Source: Ruegeria arenilitoris
GTDB lineage: Bacteria > Pseudomonadota > Alphaproteobacteria > Rhodobacterales > Rhodobacteraceae
Reading direction: 5' to 3'
Assembly (NCBI RefSeq): GCF_013032855.1
Contig: NZ_WQDA01000006.1
Coordinates: 62,001 to 126,000, forward strand
DNA: 64,000 nt
Of this stretch, positions 34,083-43,144 are shown in pieces (position 1 is the stretch's first letter; each line of letters opens with the position of its first letter). A program made the position numbers and the translations under genes. Under the pieces are notes generated by a model. It had not been told where the DNA came from. It saw only the letters and a list, made by a program, of their open reading frames with translations, and made no database searches.

Positions 34083-35029
34083 GCGGGCACGCGCAGAATG
34101 CGGGGCACCTTGAACTCGACATTCTCGGCGGCGGTTTCGACGGTTTCGACGGTCACGTCAAAGCGGTCGCGGAAGGCGTCGATCACCTCGTTCACCAGAA
34201 CTTCGGGGGCCGAGGCACCGGCGGTGATGGCGATGCTGGAAATCCCCTCGAGCGCCCGCCAGTCGATGTCGGTGGCGCGCTGCACCAGCTGGGCATAGGT
34301 GCAGCCCGCCTTGGACGCCACCTCGACCAGGCGGCGCGAATTCGAGGAGTTGGGCGCACCCACCACCAGCAGCGCATCCGACCTGGGTGCGACGGTCTTC
34401 ACCGCTTCCTGGCGGTTGGTGGTGGCATAGCAGATGTCTTCCTTGTGTGGGCCGACGATGGCCGGGAACCGGTCCTGCAGCGCGGCCACGATGTCGCGCG
34501 TATCGTCCACCGACAAGGTGGTCTGGGTGACGAAGGCCAGTTTATCGGGGTCGCGGACCTGTACCCCGGCCACGTCGTCAACCGTTTCCACCAGCAGAAC
34601 TTCGCCCTCGGGCAGCTGGCCCATGGTGCCGACGGTTTCGGGGTGGCCCTTGTGCCCGATCATGATCATCTGCAACCCGGCCTCAGCGTGGCGCTGGGCC
34701 TCGATATGGACCTTGGACACCAGCGGGCAGGTGGCGTCGACATAGATCATCTCGCGCGCGGCTGCGGCTGCGGGCACCGATTTGGGCACGCCGTGGGCGG
34801 AAAAGATCACCGGCCGGTCATCGGGGCATTCGTCCAGTTCTTCTACAAAGACGGCACCCTTGGCGCGCAGCCCGTCCACGACGAACTTGTTGTGCACGAT
34901 CTCATGCCGGACATAGACCGGGGCGCCCCATTTCTGCAGGGCCATTTCCACGATCTTGATCGCGCGGTCCACGCCAGCGCAGAACCCGCGCGGGGCGGCC
35001 AGATACAGGGTCAGGGGGGGCTTGGTCAT
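34079..35029 (-). CDS. ispH: 4-hydroxy-3-methylbut-2-enyl diphosphate reductase
   Basis: 316 residues. Final enzyme of the MEP isoprenoid pathway, an Fe-S protein making IPP and DMAPP. The three cluster cysteines sit in [25 protein letters not shown] and [14 protein letters not shown]; substrate motifs [10 protein letters not shown] and [13 protein letters not shown] are intact. It is first in a five-gene minus-strand run. The 200 bases upstream contain a small CCCGT/ACGGG hairpin and the terminator at 35161. Confidence 0.97.
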   Translation of the reverse strand: MTKPPLTLYLAAPRGFCAGVDRAIKIVEMALQKWGAPVYVRHEIVHNKFVVDGLRAKGAVFVEELDECPDDRPVIFSAHGVPKSVPAAAAAREMIYVDATCPLVSKVHIEAQRHAEAGLQMIMIGHKGHPETVGTMGQLPEGEVLLVETVDDVAGVQVRDPDKLAFVTQTTLSVDDTRDIVAALQDRFPAIVGPHKEDICYATTNRQEAVKTVAPRSDALLVVGAPNSSNSRRLVEVASKAGCTYAQLVQRATDIDWRALEGISSIAITAGASAPEVLVNEVIDAFRDRFDVTVETVETAAENVEFKVPRILRVPA

Positions 35030-35160
35030 GCGTCTGTCTCCTTGAAAGGGACAGGTAAGGCTTTTCCACCTGTTGGTCCAGTCAGGACAGCCTTGTCACC
35101 ATGCTGACATGAAGTCCTGTTAGCCAATACCCGTTTGAGCACGGGTTCTTGATTAAAGAA

Positions 35161-35191
35161 GCGCGGCCAGGACACGAAGTCCTGACCGCGC
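35161..35191 (-). terminator. Strong hairpin terminator of the NYN-domain gene
   Basis: GCGCGGCCAGGAC (35161-35173) pairs with GTCCTGACCGCGC (35179-35191), 12 of 13 pairs, loop of five. On the minus strand it lies 38 bases after the NYN gene stop and is followed by TTCTTTAATC, a fair U-tract. It would also separate that gene from ispH transcription. Confidence 0.75.
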
Positions 35192-35229
35192 GATTGCTCC
35201 ACATGTGTGAGTGGTGGATGGCGGAGTTC

Positions 35230-35802
35230 TTATTTTCCTGCGACGGCTACCGTACGCGGTTCATCGGACACGTCCCGCGGAGGGCGTCCGATCACGTCGC
35301 GCAGGTCGTCAAGCTCGATGAAATTGTCGGCCTGACGACGCAGCTCGTCCGAAATCATCGGCGGCTGGCTGCGGATGGTCGAGACGACCGACACGCGCAC
35401 GCCCTGACGTTGCAGGCTGGCAATCAGCGGGCGGAAATCCCCATCACCCGAAAACAGCACGATATGATCCACGCGCGGCGCAAGCTCCATGGCATCGACG
35501 GTCAGTTCGATGTCCATATTCCCCTTGACCTTACGGCGCCCCATGCTGTCGGTGTATTCCTTGGCCGGCTTGGTCACCATGGTGAAGCCATTGTAATGCA
35601 GCCAATCGACAAGTGGACGGATCGGTGAGTATTCGTCGTTTTCTAGCAGCGCTGTGTAGTAGAAGGCTCTGAGAAGCTTGCCTCGACGCATGAATTCCTG
35701 GCGAAGCAACTTGTAATCGATGTCAAACCCCAGTGCTTTTGCGGCGGCGTACAGATTCGAGCCGTCGATGAACAGCGCAAGCCGTTCGTCCTTGTAAAAC
35801 AT
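35230..35802 (-). CDS. NYN domain (LabA/DUF88-type) putative nuclease
   Basis: 190 residues from ATG 35802 with AAGGAC at good distance; a longer open frame upstream overlaps folK and is not used. PIN-like NYN acidic residues: Asp13 (LFIDGSNLYAA), Asp97 (GNMDIELTVDAM) and Asp120/Asp122 (LFSGDGDFRPLI). C-terminal QGVRVSVVSTIRSQPPMISDELRRQADNF is the usual LabA tail. Such proteins are probable metal-dependent RNases; the target RNA is unknown. Divergent from folK, followed by its own terminator. Confidence 0.88.
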   Translation of the reverse strand: MFYKDERLALFIDGSNLYAAAKALGFDIDYKLLRQEFMRRGKLLRAFYYTALLENDEYSPIRPLVDWLHYNGFTMVTKPAKEYTDSMGRRKVKGNMDIELTVDAMELAPRVDHIVLFSGDGDFRPLIASLQRQGVRVSVVSTIRSQPPMISDELRRQADNFIELDDLRDVIGRPPRDVSDEPRTVAVAGK

Positions 35803-35881
35803 TAATTTGTCCTTCCGGTATCGCTCAACGCGCGGAGGTGTCTGTGAGTGAAAAAAATAAATTCGCGCATTGATGCCTTTA

Positions 35882-35894
35882 AAATAGGCTATTT
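35882..35894. promoter_or_regulatory. Palindrome AAATAGGCTATTT in the NYN-folK gap
   Basis: AAATAG-G-CTATTT is a perfect 6+1+6 repeat in the AT-rich middle of the 148-bp divergent gap. It may be an operator or simply part of overlapping -10 regions for the two genes. Confidence 0.3.
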
Positions 35895-35950
35895 GACCTG
35901 TATCGCAAGTATTCTCTGAACGGAATACGGGGATAAAAGTGGTCAAATCC

Positions 35951-36508
35951 ATGTCAAAAGTGGTCGTGGCGTTGGGGGCAAATCTCACCTTGAGAGGAAA
36001 CGGGCCCAAGGTGACACTCGCGCAGGCTCTCGAGGTCATGGAGGCCAAGGGGCTGGTGATTCGGGCCAAAAGCCGGCTGTTTTCGACCACCTGCTTCCCT
36101 GCGGGCGCCGGCCCGGACTACGTGAACGCAGCCGCTGTGATCGAGACGGAACTGGATCCGCGCGGTGTTCTGGACCTGCTGCACGAGGTCGAGGCCGAGT
36201 TCGGCCGCGCCAGGGTTCAGCGTTGGGGTATGCGCACACTTGATCTTGATCTTGTCTGCTGGGACGACCGCGTTCTGCCGGACCTGGACGGATACCGCCG
36301 CTGGTTGGATTTGCCGATGGACCAGCAGGTGCGATCCGCGCCCGAACAACTGATAGTGCCGCACCCGCGGCTGCAGGACCGGGCATTCGTGCTGGTTCCA
36401 ATGGCTGACGTCGCGCCCGATTGGCGCCATCCGGTGCTGGATTTGACCGTCCGGGAAATGATCGGACAGCTGCCTGCGGACGAGGTTGCCGCCGTAACCC
36501 CCCTCTGA
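35951..36508 (+). CDS. folK: 2-amino-4-hydroxy-6-hydroxymethyldihydropteridine pyrophosphokinase
   Basis: 185 residues from ATG 35951 (MSKVVVALGANL). HPPK motifs: ALGANLTLRG, YVNAAAVIETELDPRGVLDLLHEVE, RTLDLDLVCWDD (metal-binding Asp pair) and IVPHPRLQDRAFVLVPMADVAP. It pyrophosphorylates the pterin in folate synthesis. folP is not adjacent. It precedes the rpoZ-rsh unit, which has its own promoter. Confidence 0.93.
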   Translation: MSKVVVALGANLTLRGNGPKVTLAQALEVMEAKGLVIRAKSRLFSTTCFPAGAGPDYVNAAAVIETELDPRGVLDLLHEVEAEFGRARVQRWGMRTLDLDLVCWDDRVLPDLDGYRRWLDLPMDQQVRSAPEQLIVPHPRLQDRAFVLVPMADVAPDWRHPVLDLTVREMIGQLPADEVAAVTPL

Positions 36509-36533
36509 GCCGCCAATGCTGGGCATTTCCCGC

Positions 36534-36562
36534 TTGTCAAGGCAGAGAATCGCGCTTAGATA
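36534..36562 (+). promoter_or_regulatory. Sigma70-type promoter candidate for rpoZ-rsh
   Basis: TTGTCA (36534-36539), 17 bases, then TAGATA (36557-36562), 41 bases before the rpoZ ATG. The -35 element matches five of six and the spacing is ideal; the -10 is moderate. Confidence 0.55.
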
Positions 36563-36602
36563 AACCCCTTCCTGACACGGATTCATTTGTGGAGAGCGCC
36601 TC

Positions 36603-36956
36603 ATGGCCCGCGTGACGGTCGAAGACTGCGTAGACAAGGTACCGAACCGGTTCGAACTGGTGATGCTTGCCGCCCATCGTGCGCGCGAGATTTCCACTGG
36701 CGGATCGATCACCGTTGACCGCGACAACGACAAGAACCCCGTCGTGGCTCTGCGCGAGATTGCCGAAGAAACCCAGACGGCGGACGAGCTGCGTGAACGT
36801 CTGATCGAGGCCAACCAGACACAGATCGAGGTCGACGAGCCCGAAGAAGATCAGATGGCGCTGTTGATGGGTGCAGAGTCGGACAAGCCGGCAGATGACG
36901 ACATGTCCGAAGAGAAACTCCTGCGTGCCCTGATGGAGGCCCAGGGGCAGGGGTAA
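36603..36956 (+). CDS. rpoZ: DNA-directed RNA polymerase subunit omega
   Basis: 117 residues. [30 protein letters not shown] is the hallmark omega N-terminus, with the [15 protein letters not shown] block after it; the acidic C-terminal tail is longer than in E. coli, as usual in alphaproteobacteria. Omega helps RNA polymerase assembly and forms part of ppGpp site 1. Its partner here is rsh, 26 bases downstream, joining the maker and the target of ppGpp. Confidence 0.96.
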   Translation: MARVTVEDCVDKVPNRFELVMLAAHRAREISTGGSITVDRDNDKNPVVALREIAEETQTADELRERLIEANQTQIEVDEPEEDQMALLMGAESDKPADDDMSEEKLLRALMEAQGQG

Positions 36957-36982
36957 GCCCTGCAAGCGAAGGTGCGGACCGG

Positions 36983-39115
36983 ATGATTTCTGTTGAAGAC
37001 CTGATTGCGCTGGTCCGCAACTACAACCCCAAGACAAATGCCGATCGCATCGCCCGGGCCTATGAGTTCGGAATGCAGATGCATGAAGGGCAGTTCCGGC
37101 ACTCGGGCGAGCCCTATTTTTCGCATCCCGTCGCAGTTGCCGCCATTCTGACCGAGCAGCGCCTGGACGATGCCACGATCATCACCGCGCTGCTGCACGA
37201 CACGATCGAGGACACCAAGGCAAGCTATTCCAAGATCGCCGAACTGTTCGGTGACGAGGTGGCGATGCTGGTCGACGGCGTCACCAAGCTGACCAACCTG
37301 CAGCTTTCCAGTCGCGAAACCAAGCAGGCCGAGAACTTCCGCAAACTGTTCATGGCCATGTCCAAGGACCTGCGGGTGATCCTGGTCAAGCTGGCCGACC
37401 GCCTGCACAATATGCGCACGATCAAGGCAATGCGCCCTGAAAAGCAGGTGCAGAAAGCGCGCGAAACGATGGACATCTACGCGCCGCTGGCCGGCCGGAT
37501 GGGCATGCAGTGGATGCGCGAAGAGCTTGAGGACCTCGCGTTCCGCGTCCTCAATCCCGAAGGCCGCCAGTCGATCATCCGCCGCTTCATCACGCTGCAG
37601 CGCGAAACCGGCGACGTGATTCACCGGATCACCGGCGACATGCGGCACGAGCTTGAGAAAGCGGGGATCGAGGCCGAAGTCTTTGGTCGCGCCAAGAAAC
37701 CCTACTCGATCTGGCGCAAGATGCAGGAAAAGGATCAGGGCTTTTCGCGCCTGTCCGACATCTATGGCTTCCGCATCATTACCCAGACCGAAGAAGACTG
37801 CTATCGCACCCTTGGGGCCATACACCAGCGCTGGCGCGCGGTGCCGGGGCGGTTCAAGGACTATATCAGCCAGCCGAAATCGAACGGTTACCGCTCGATC
37901 CATACGACGGTCTCGGGCCGTGACGGCAAGCGGGTCGAGGTGCAGATCCGTACCCGTCAGATGCATGATGTCGCCGAGACAGGTGTGGCCGCGCACTGGT
38001 CCTATCGTGACGGTGTGCGGACGGAAAACCCCTTTGCGGTCGATCCGGCCAAGTGGATCGCCAACCTGACCGAGCAGTTCGATACCGAGGAAGACCACGA
38101 AGATTTCCTCGAGGCGGTGAAGCTCGAGATGTATTCGGACCAGGTCTTCTGCTTCACCCCCAAGGGCGACGTGGTGAAACTGCCGCGCGGGGCGACCCCG
38201 ATCGATTTCGCCTACGCGATCCATACGCGTATCGGCCATGCCTGTGTCGGAGCCAAGGTGGACGGTATCCGTGTGCCGCTGTGGACGCGGCTCAAGAATG
38301 GCCAATCGGTCGACATCATCACCGCCGACGGCCAGACCCCGCAGGTGACCTGGCTTGAGATTGCAGTGACCGGCAAGGCCCGCACCGCCATCCGCCGCGC
38401 CCTGCGCGAGGTTGACCGTGAACGGTTCATCAAACTGGGACGCGAACTGGTCCGCGCGGGGTTCGAACATGTTGGCCGCAAGGCGACCGACAAGGCATTG
38501 GAAACCGCCGCCAAACACCTGCGCATCAAGAACAGCGATGAGTTGCTGGCCCGCGTCGGCAGTGCCGAACTGACCGCCCATGATGTAGTGGCCGCGGTCT
38601 ATCCCGACCTGACCCGCGACGAGGGCGAAGCAATCCCCTTGCGTCGCGCCGTGATCGGGCTTGAGCCGGGGCAGGGGTTTGAACGCGCGCCGTGCTGCCA
38701 GCCTTTGCCGGGCGAACGCATCGTGGGCATCACGTCTCGGGGCAAGGGCGTGGTGGTGCATTCCATCGATTGCGATCGCCTTGCCGAATTCGAGGATCAG
38801 CCGCAACGGTGGGTGAACCTTCACTGGCATACCGGCACGCACCCGGCCGCTTATGGCGCCACGTTGGAGCTGACCATCGGCAACGACGCCGGCGTGCTGG
38901 GACGTATTTGCACATTGATCGGCGAGAAAAAGGCCAATATCTCGAACCTGGAATTCGTGGACCGGAAGCCAGATTTCTATCGTCTGCTTATCAGTATCGA
39001 AGTGCGGGATCTTGAACAGCTGCATTCGCTGATGCTGATGCTCGAGGCGGAAAGTGACGTGGCTGCGGTCGAACGGTATCGGGACATGACAAGCGCTGCG
39101 GTCGCAGCTGGCTGA
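36983..39115 (+). CDS. Bifunctional (p)ppGpp synthetase/hydrolase Rsh
   Basis: 710 residues. The hydrolase HD domain (about 20-180) retains HSGEPYFSHPVAV and ALLHDTIEDT; the synthetase domain (about 240-350) has GFRIITQTEEDCYRTLG and KSNGYRSIHTTV; TGS at about 385-445 (FTPKGDVVKLPRGATPIDFA) and ACT near 640-705. Both catalytic halves look intact, as in the single Rsh of alphaproteobacteria, which runs the stringent response. Co-transcription with rpoZ is likely. Confidence 0.96.
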   Translation: MISVEDLIALVRNYNPKTNADRIARAYEFGMQMHEGQFRHSGEPYFSHPVAVAAILTEQRLDDATIITALLHDTIEDTKASYSKIAELFGDEVAMLVDGVTKLTNLQLSSRETKQAENFRKLFMAMSKDLRVILVKLADRLHNMRTIKAMRPEKQVQKARETMDIYAPLAGRMGMQWMREELEDLAFRVLNPEGRQSIIRRFITLQRETGDVIHRITGDMRHELEKAGIEAEVFGRAKKPYSIWRKMQEKDQGFSRLSDIYGFRIITQTEEDCYRTLGAIHQRWRAVPGRFKDYISQPKSNGYRSIHTTVSGRDGKRVEVQIRTRQMHDVAETGVAAHWSYRDGVRTENPFAVDPAKWIANLTEQFDTEEDHEDFLEAVKLEMYSDQVFCFTPKGDVVKLPRGATPIDFAYAIHTRIGHACVGAKVDGIRVPLWTRLKNGQSVDIITADGQTPQVTWLEIAVTGKARTAIRRALREVDRERFIKLGRELVRAGFEHVGRKATDKALETAAKHLRIKNSDELLARVGSAELTAHDVVAAVYPDLTRDEGEAIPLRRAVIGLEPGQGFERAPCCQPLPGERIVGITSRGKGVVVHSIDCDRLAEFEDQPQRWVNLHWHTGTHPAAYGATLELTIGNDAGVLGRICTLIGEKKANISNLEFVDRKPDFYRLLISIEVRDLEQLHSLMLMLEAESDVAAVERYRDMTSAAVAAG

Positions 39116-39131
39116 GAAGGGGTGATCAGGA

Positions 39132-39830
39132 GTGGTTTTCAAGCGCCGTGATCGCCGCTCGGTACTCCAGGTCCTGTCCGAGTTGGTCTATCCTCGCGGC
39201 GGTTGGACCCGCGCCTTCCACTATGTCAAACACCGCGTCCGTCGTCTTCCGGACTCGCCCGAACGCATTGCCCGTGGGGTAGGGGCCGGGGTATTCGCGT
39301 CCTTCACCCCATTCTACGGCCTTCATTTTCTGGTTGCCGCGGTCTTGGCCCGGATGCTGAACGGCAACATCCTTGCCGCGTTGAGCGGCACGTTTTTCGG
39401 CAACCCGCTGACCTACGTTCCGATCGGCGTGGTCTGCCTGCAAACTGGGCATTTCCTGCTGGGCACCGAATACGAAGAGGGCGACACCAAGGGGCTGATG
39501 GGCAAATTTGCCAGCGCGATGGGGGACCTCAAGGATAACTTCCTGGCGATGTTCTCCGATCGGGTCGCTGACTGGCACGGGCTGTCGCAATTTTATGACG
39601 AAGTGTTCTTTCCCTACATGATTGGCGGCATCATTCCCGGCATCGTGGCCGGCGTGATCTGCACCTATATCAGCCTGCCGGTGATCCGAACCTATCAGAT
39701 GCGCCGCCGCGCAAAGATCAAGGCGAAGTTCGAAGAAATCAAACGCTTGGCCGAAGCAAGCTCTGCCGTTCCCCGACCAAACCCGATAGGCTCGGGCGAC
39801 GCGAACAAAAAGGATTCGAAGGATGTCTGA
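39132..39830 (+). CDS. DUF2062 domain membrane protein
   Basis: 232 residues, GTG start behind a GGTGATCAGGA ribosome site. RIARGVGAGVFASFTPFYGLHFLVAAVLA and NGNILAALSGTFFGNPLTYVPI form the DUF2062 core with two membrane hairpins, and a last membrane segment (IGGIIPGIVAGVICTYISL) precedes a basic coil tail. Function unknown. It lies between rsh and pdxJ and overlaps pdxJ by 8 bp. Confidence 0.88.
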   Translation: MVFKRRDRRSVLQVLSELVYPRGGWTRAFHYVKHRVRRLPDSPERIARGVGAGVFASFTPFYGLHFLVAAVLARMLNGNILAALSGTFFGNPLTYVPIGVVCLQTGHFLLGTEYEEGDTKGLMGKFASAMGDLKDNFLAMFSDRVADWHGLSQFYDEVFFPYMIGGIIPGIVAGVICTYISLPVIRTYQMRRRAKIKAKFEEIKRLAEASSAVPRPNPIGSGDANKKDSKDV

Positions 39831-40569
39831 TACCCCTCTGCGCCTGGGCGTGAATATCGACCATGTTGCCACCGTGCGCAACGCCCGTGGCGGCGCCTAT
39901 CCCGACCCGCTTCGCGCCGCAAAGCTTGCCGAAGAGGCCGGGGCCGACGGCATCACCGCGCACCTGCGCGAAGACCGGCGGCATATCTCGGATGCCGATA
40001 TCGACGGGCTGATGGAGGTTCTGTCTGTTCCGCTGAACTTTGAAATGGCGGCTACGGATGAGATGCAGAAGATCGCTCTGCGCCACAAGCCGCACGCCGT
40101 CTGCATCGTCCCCGAGAAGCGCGAGGAACGTACCACCGAAGGTGGCCTGGAAGTCGCGCGCGAGGAAAACCGTCTGGCGCATTTCATCGCGCCGCTTCGT
40201 GACGTCGGTTGCCGGGTGTCGATCTTCATCGCCGCAGACCCCAAGCAGATCGAGGCCGCCCACCGCATCGGCGCCGAAGTGATCGAGCTGCACACTGGTG
40301 CCTATTGCGACGCCCATGCCGAGGGTCGGGTGGACGACGCGCAACGCGAACTGGAGGCTCTGCGCAAGATGTCCACCTTTGCCCATTCGCTGGGCCTTGA
40401 AGTGCATGCCGGCCATGGCCTGTCCTATGACACGGTCCAGCCCGTTGCCGCCTTTCCCGAAGTGCGCGAGTTGAACATTGGTCATTTCCTGATCGGCGAG
40501 TCCATCTTCCGGGGCCTCACCCCAGCCATTCAGGAAATGCGCCGCCTGATGGATGAGGCACGCCAATGA
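39823..40569 (+). CDS. pdxJ: Pyridoxine 5'-phosphate synthase
   Basis: 248 residues. PdxJ TIM barrel: LGVNIDHVATVRNARGG at 6-22, DGITAHLREDRRHISD, MAATDEMQKIALRHKPHAVCIVPEKREERTTEGGL and HAGHGLSYDTVQPVAAFPEVRELNIGHFLIGE. It condenses 1-deoxyxylulose 5-phosphate with aminoacetone phosphate to give PNP, the last de novo step of vitamin B6. It leads the conserved pdxJ-acpS-lepB-rnc-era-recO block. Confidence 0.97.
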   Translation: MSDTPLRLGVNIDHVATVRNARGGAYPDPLRAAKLAEEAGADGITAHLREDRRHISDADIDGLMEVLSVPLNFEMAATDEMQKIALRHKPHAVCIVPEKREERTTEGGLEVAREENRLAHFIAPLRDVGCRVSIFIAADPKQIEAAHRIGAEVIELHTGAYCDAHAEGRVDDAQRELEALRKMSTFAHSLGLEVHAGHGLSYDTVQPVAAFPEVRELNIGHFLIGESIFRGLTPAIQEMRRLMDEARQ

Positions 40570-40606
40570 GCCACTGCCTTGAAGCCTCCTTCTTCTGGAT
40601 CTTCCG

Positions 40607-41053
40607 ATGCGCTTGAACACTCCCAGGTTTCTTGTCGTCTTCGTGATCACATCGATCGCGGTCCCGGCTGTTTTGTTTGGCGTTTCGGCGGTGTTCGGAA
40701 TTGACTTGTCCAGCAGTTTCCTGCCGTTCATCCCCTTTTTGGCCGCCGCGACTTTCGAAGGACACCGACAGGTTCAGACGCACCAGACCATGCCGGGCAG
40801 CGGCGACATGTGGAGCGCCGCACTATGGATGGGCATCGTCGGCATGTTGGCTAACCTGGTCATGGCTGGGCTGTTCTTTCTTGTCGTTCCAGGCATGTCC
40901 GAGGGATTGGCCGGTGTCCCGGTGAACTTTTTGGTGATCGGTTTCACGATCACCTTTGTCGTGGCGTTTCTCATTTCGCGACTATTCCTGTGGGTGGGCG
41001 CCCGGTCTGCGTTCAAGGCTCTTGAAAGGGCAAAGAAAGAGACGCACTCATGA
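40607..41053 (+). CDS. Uncharacterised four-helix membrane protein
   Basis: 148 residues with four hydrophobic helices ([75 protein letters not shown]). The pattern suggests the ABZJ_00895-type family of unknown function, but this is from memory of its shape. It lies between pdxJ and acpS and overlaps acpS by 4 bp (ATGA), so it is translated from the same message. Confidence 0.65.
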   Translation: MRLNTPRFLVVFVITSIAVPAVLFGVSAVFGIDLSSSFLPFIPFLAAATFEGHRQVQTHQTMPGSGDMWSAALWMGIVGMLANLVMAGLFFLVVPGMSEGLAGVPVNFLVIGFTITFVVAFLISRLFLWVGARSAFKALERAKKETHS

Positions 41054-41496
41054 TACTCGGCATTGGTACGGATCTTGCGAATATCGAGCGCATTCAGGGC
41101 ACGCTCGATCGGTTCGGTGACCGGTTCCGCAACCGTGTCTTCACCGAGACCGAGCAGCGCAAGGCCGAGCGCCGGCGGGATACGGCCGGAACCTACGCCA
41201 AGCGCTGGGCCGCAAAAGAGGCGTGCTCCAAGGCACTGGGCACGGGGCTGCGTATGGGCATCGCCTGGAAGGACATGGCAGTTACCAATCTGCGCACAGG
41301 TCAGCCCGTGATGCATGTGACCGGCTGGGCCGCCGAACGGCTGAAGGAAATGACGCCCGAAGGGCACGAGGCGATCATCCACGTCACCTTGACCGACGAT
41401 CATCCATGGGCGCAGGCCTTCGTGGTGATCGAGGCGCGCCCGCTTGGTGATCCCGACGCAGCGGCCTTGACACCCCCGCGACCGCGCCGCATGTAA
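41050..41496 (+). CDS. acpS: Holo-[acyl-carrier-protein] synthase
   Basis: 148 residues, slightly longer than the usual 120-130 owing to a C-terminal Pro/Arg tail. [15 protein letters not shown] (metal-binding Asp) and [10 protein letters not shown]...[18 protein letters not shown] (second metal Glu) identify AcpS, which transfers the phosphopantetheine arm from CoA to ACP. Fourth in the pdxJ-lepB run, 32 bases before lepB. Confidence 0.95.
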   Translation: MILGIGTDLANIERIQGTLDRFGDRFRNRVFTETEQRKAERRRDTAGTYAKRWAAKEACSKALGTGLRMGIAWKDMAVTNLRTGQPVMHVTGWAAERLKEMTPEGHEAIIHVTLTDDHPWAQAFVVIEARPLGDPDAAALTPPRPRRM

Positions 41497-41528
41497 CCCC
41501 CCGAGCCGAGCAAGGACTGGAGAGCAGT

Positions 41529-42365
41529 ATGGCCGAGCAAGCCAAATCCGGAAACGCCATCTGGGAGACGATCAAGACCATCGTCTATGCCCTGCTGATC
41601 GCGGGCGTTTTCCGCACTCTGTTCTTTCAGCCGTTCTGGATTCCGTCGGGGTCGATGAAACCCACGCTGCTGATCGGTGATTTCCTGTTCGTCAACAAGA
41701 TGGCCTATGGCTATTCCTACGCGTCCTGCCCCAGTCTGATCATCCCCAGCGTCGGCCTCGATGTCGATGCCGAGGACATCTGCGGCTGGATGGGGGGCGA
41801 CAATACCCGACTTCTGGGCGGCGAGCCCGAGCGGGGCGACGTCATCGTGTTCCGCCATCCGGTTTCGGGGCGCGACTACATCAAGCGACTGATCGGCCTG
41901 CCCGGAGACAAGATCCAGATCAAGGATGGCGTGGTCTACATCAATGGTACCGAAGCCAAGCAGACCCCGGATGGCACTTTTACCGAAATCGCCGAGCCGC
42001 AAGGGCCTCAACGTCTTCGGCCGCGCTGTGAAAATGGCCCGGTCGGTGTCGGCGGCACCTGCGAAAAGACCCGGATGATCGAAACGCTGCCGGGCGGCGT
42101 GTCGCATGAAATCCTGAATATCGGCAATCAGAGCACTGACAACACGGGTGTCTACACCGTGCCGGAAGGGCACTACTTCTTCATGGGCGACAACCGTGAC
42201 AATTCCAGTGACAGCCGCGTGCCGCAGGTCGCAGGCGGCGTCGGCTACGTTCCTTATGAAAACCTGATCGGTCGAGCCGACCGCATCATGTTCTCGTCCG
42301 CCGGGCGTTCGATGCTGTTTTTCTGGACCTGGCGCGGTGACCGGTTCTTCAAGGCGGTCAATTGA
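41529..42365 (+). CDS. lepB: Signal peptidase I
   Basis: 278 residues. One N-terminal membrane helix ([17 protein letters not shown]), catalytic Ser42 in [11 protein letters not shown] and general-base Lys near 119 in [13 protein letters not shown], then box [12 protein letters not shown]. It cleaves signal peptides on the periplasmic face of the inner membrane. Its stop overlaps the TTG start of rnc. Confidence 0.96.
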   Translation: MAEQAKSGNAIWETIKTIVYALLIAGVFRTLFFQPFWIPSGSMKPTLLIGDFLFVNKMAYGYSYASCPSLIIPSVGLDVDAEDICGWMGGDNTRLLGGEPERGDVIVFRHPVSGRDYIKRLIGLPGDKIQIKDGVVYINGTEAKQTPDGTFTEIAEPQGPQRLRPRCENGPVGVGGTCEKTRMIETLPGGVSHEILNIGNQSTDNTGVYTVPEGHYFFMGDNRDNSSDSRVPQVAGGVGYVPYENLIGRADRIMFSSAGRSMLFFWTWRGDRFFKAVN

Positions 42366-43042
42366 AGCTTTCGACCGACATGAAGGCGTTCGAAAAACGC
42401 CTTGGACACAGGTTCGCCAATCCCGAACTACTGGTTCGGGCGCTGACGCACGGGTCGGTTTCGTCTTCGACACGCCCGGACAACCAGCGGCTCGAGTTTC
42501 TGGGTGACCGTGTGCTGGGGCTTGTGATGGCCACCGCATTGCTCGAGGCCGATCAGAAGGCCACCGAAGGCCAACTGGCCCCCCGATTCAACGCGCTGGT
42601 GCGCAAGGAAACCTGTGCCGACGTTGCCCGCCAAATCGATATCGGCGCGGTTCTGAAGCTGGGCCGGTCAGAGATGCTGTCGGGCGGGCGCCGCAAGCAG
42701 GCGCTCTTGGGCGACGCGATGGAGGCAGTTATCGCCGCGGTCTATCGCGATGCCGGTTTTGAGGCGGCGCAGAAAGTGATCCTGTCGCTGTGGGGTGACC
42801 GGATTCACACGGTCGAAGCGGATGCGCGCGATGCCAAGACATCGCTTCAGGAATGGGCGCAGGCGCGCGGGCAGAAACCGCCCGCCTATGTCGAGATTTC
42901 GCGCAGCGGCCCGGATCACGCCCCTGTTTTCACCATCGCGGCCCGCCTGCAGGACGGATCCGAGGCCCAGGCAACCGCCGGCTCCAAACGTCAGGCGGAA
43001 CAGGCGGCCGCGCAGGCTCTGCTGGATCGTGTGACAAGCTGA
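42362..43042 (+). CDS. rnc: Ribonuclease III
   Basis: 226 residues if started at the TTG at 42362, which overlaps the lepB stop (TTGA); an ATG at 42380 is the alternative. The RNase III signature [17 protein letters not shown] lies near 40-56, with [16 protein letters not shown] carrying the second acidic cluster, and a dsRNA-binding domain from about 150 to the end ([33 protein letters not shown]). It processes rRNA and double-stranded RNA. era would normally follow; here an opposite-strand multicopper oxidase gene intervenes. Confidence 0.95.
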   Translation: MKLSTDMKAFEKRLGHRFANPELLVRALTHGSVSSSTRPDNQRLEFLGDRVLGLVMATALLEADQKATEGQLAPRFNALVRKETCADVARQIDIGAVLKLGRSEMLSGGRRKQALLGDAMEAVIAAVYRDAGFEAAQKVILSLWGDRIHTVEADARDAKTSLQEWAQARGQKPPAYVEISRSGPDHAPVFTIAARLQDGSEAQATAGSKRQAEQAAAQALLDRVTS

Positions 43043-43144
43043 TCTCTTCGATCGCGGTGTTACCTGCTCTTGATCTGTCCGGGAATGTCCGCGAGGGCTG
43101 TCCACCTATCACGAGCCACGTCTGCAACGGCTAGACCTTGCCGC

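Noticed and set aside
36851-39142. A 763-codon open frame antisense to rsh
   Set aside because: rsh is unmistakable on the plus strand; the antisense reading is rich in His/Gly/Arg/Asp, as expected from reverse-reading GC-biased codons.
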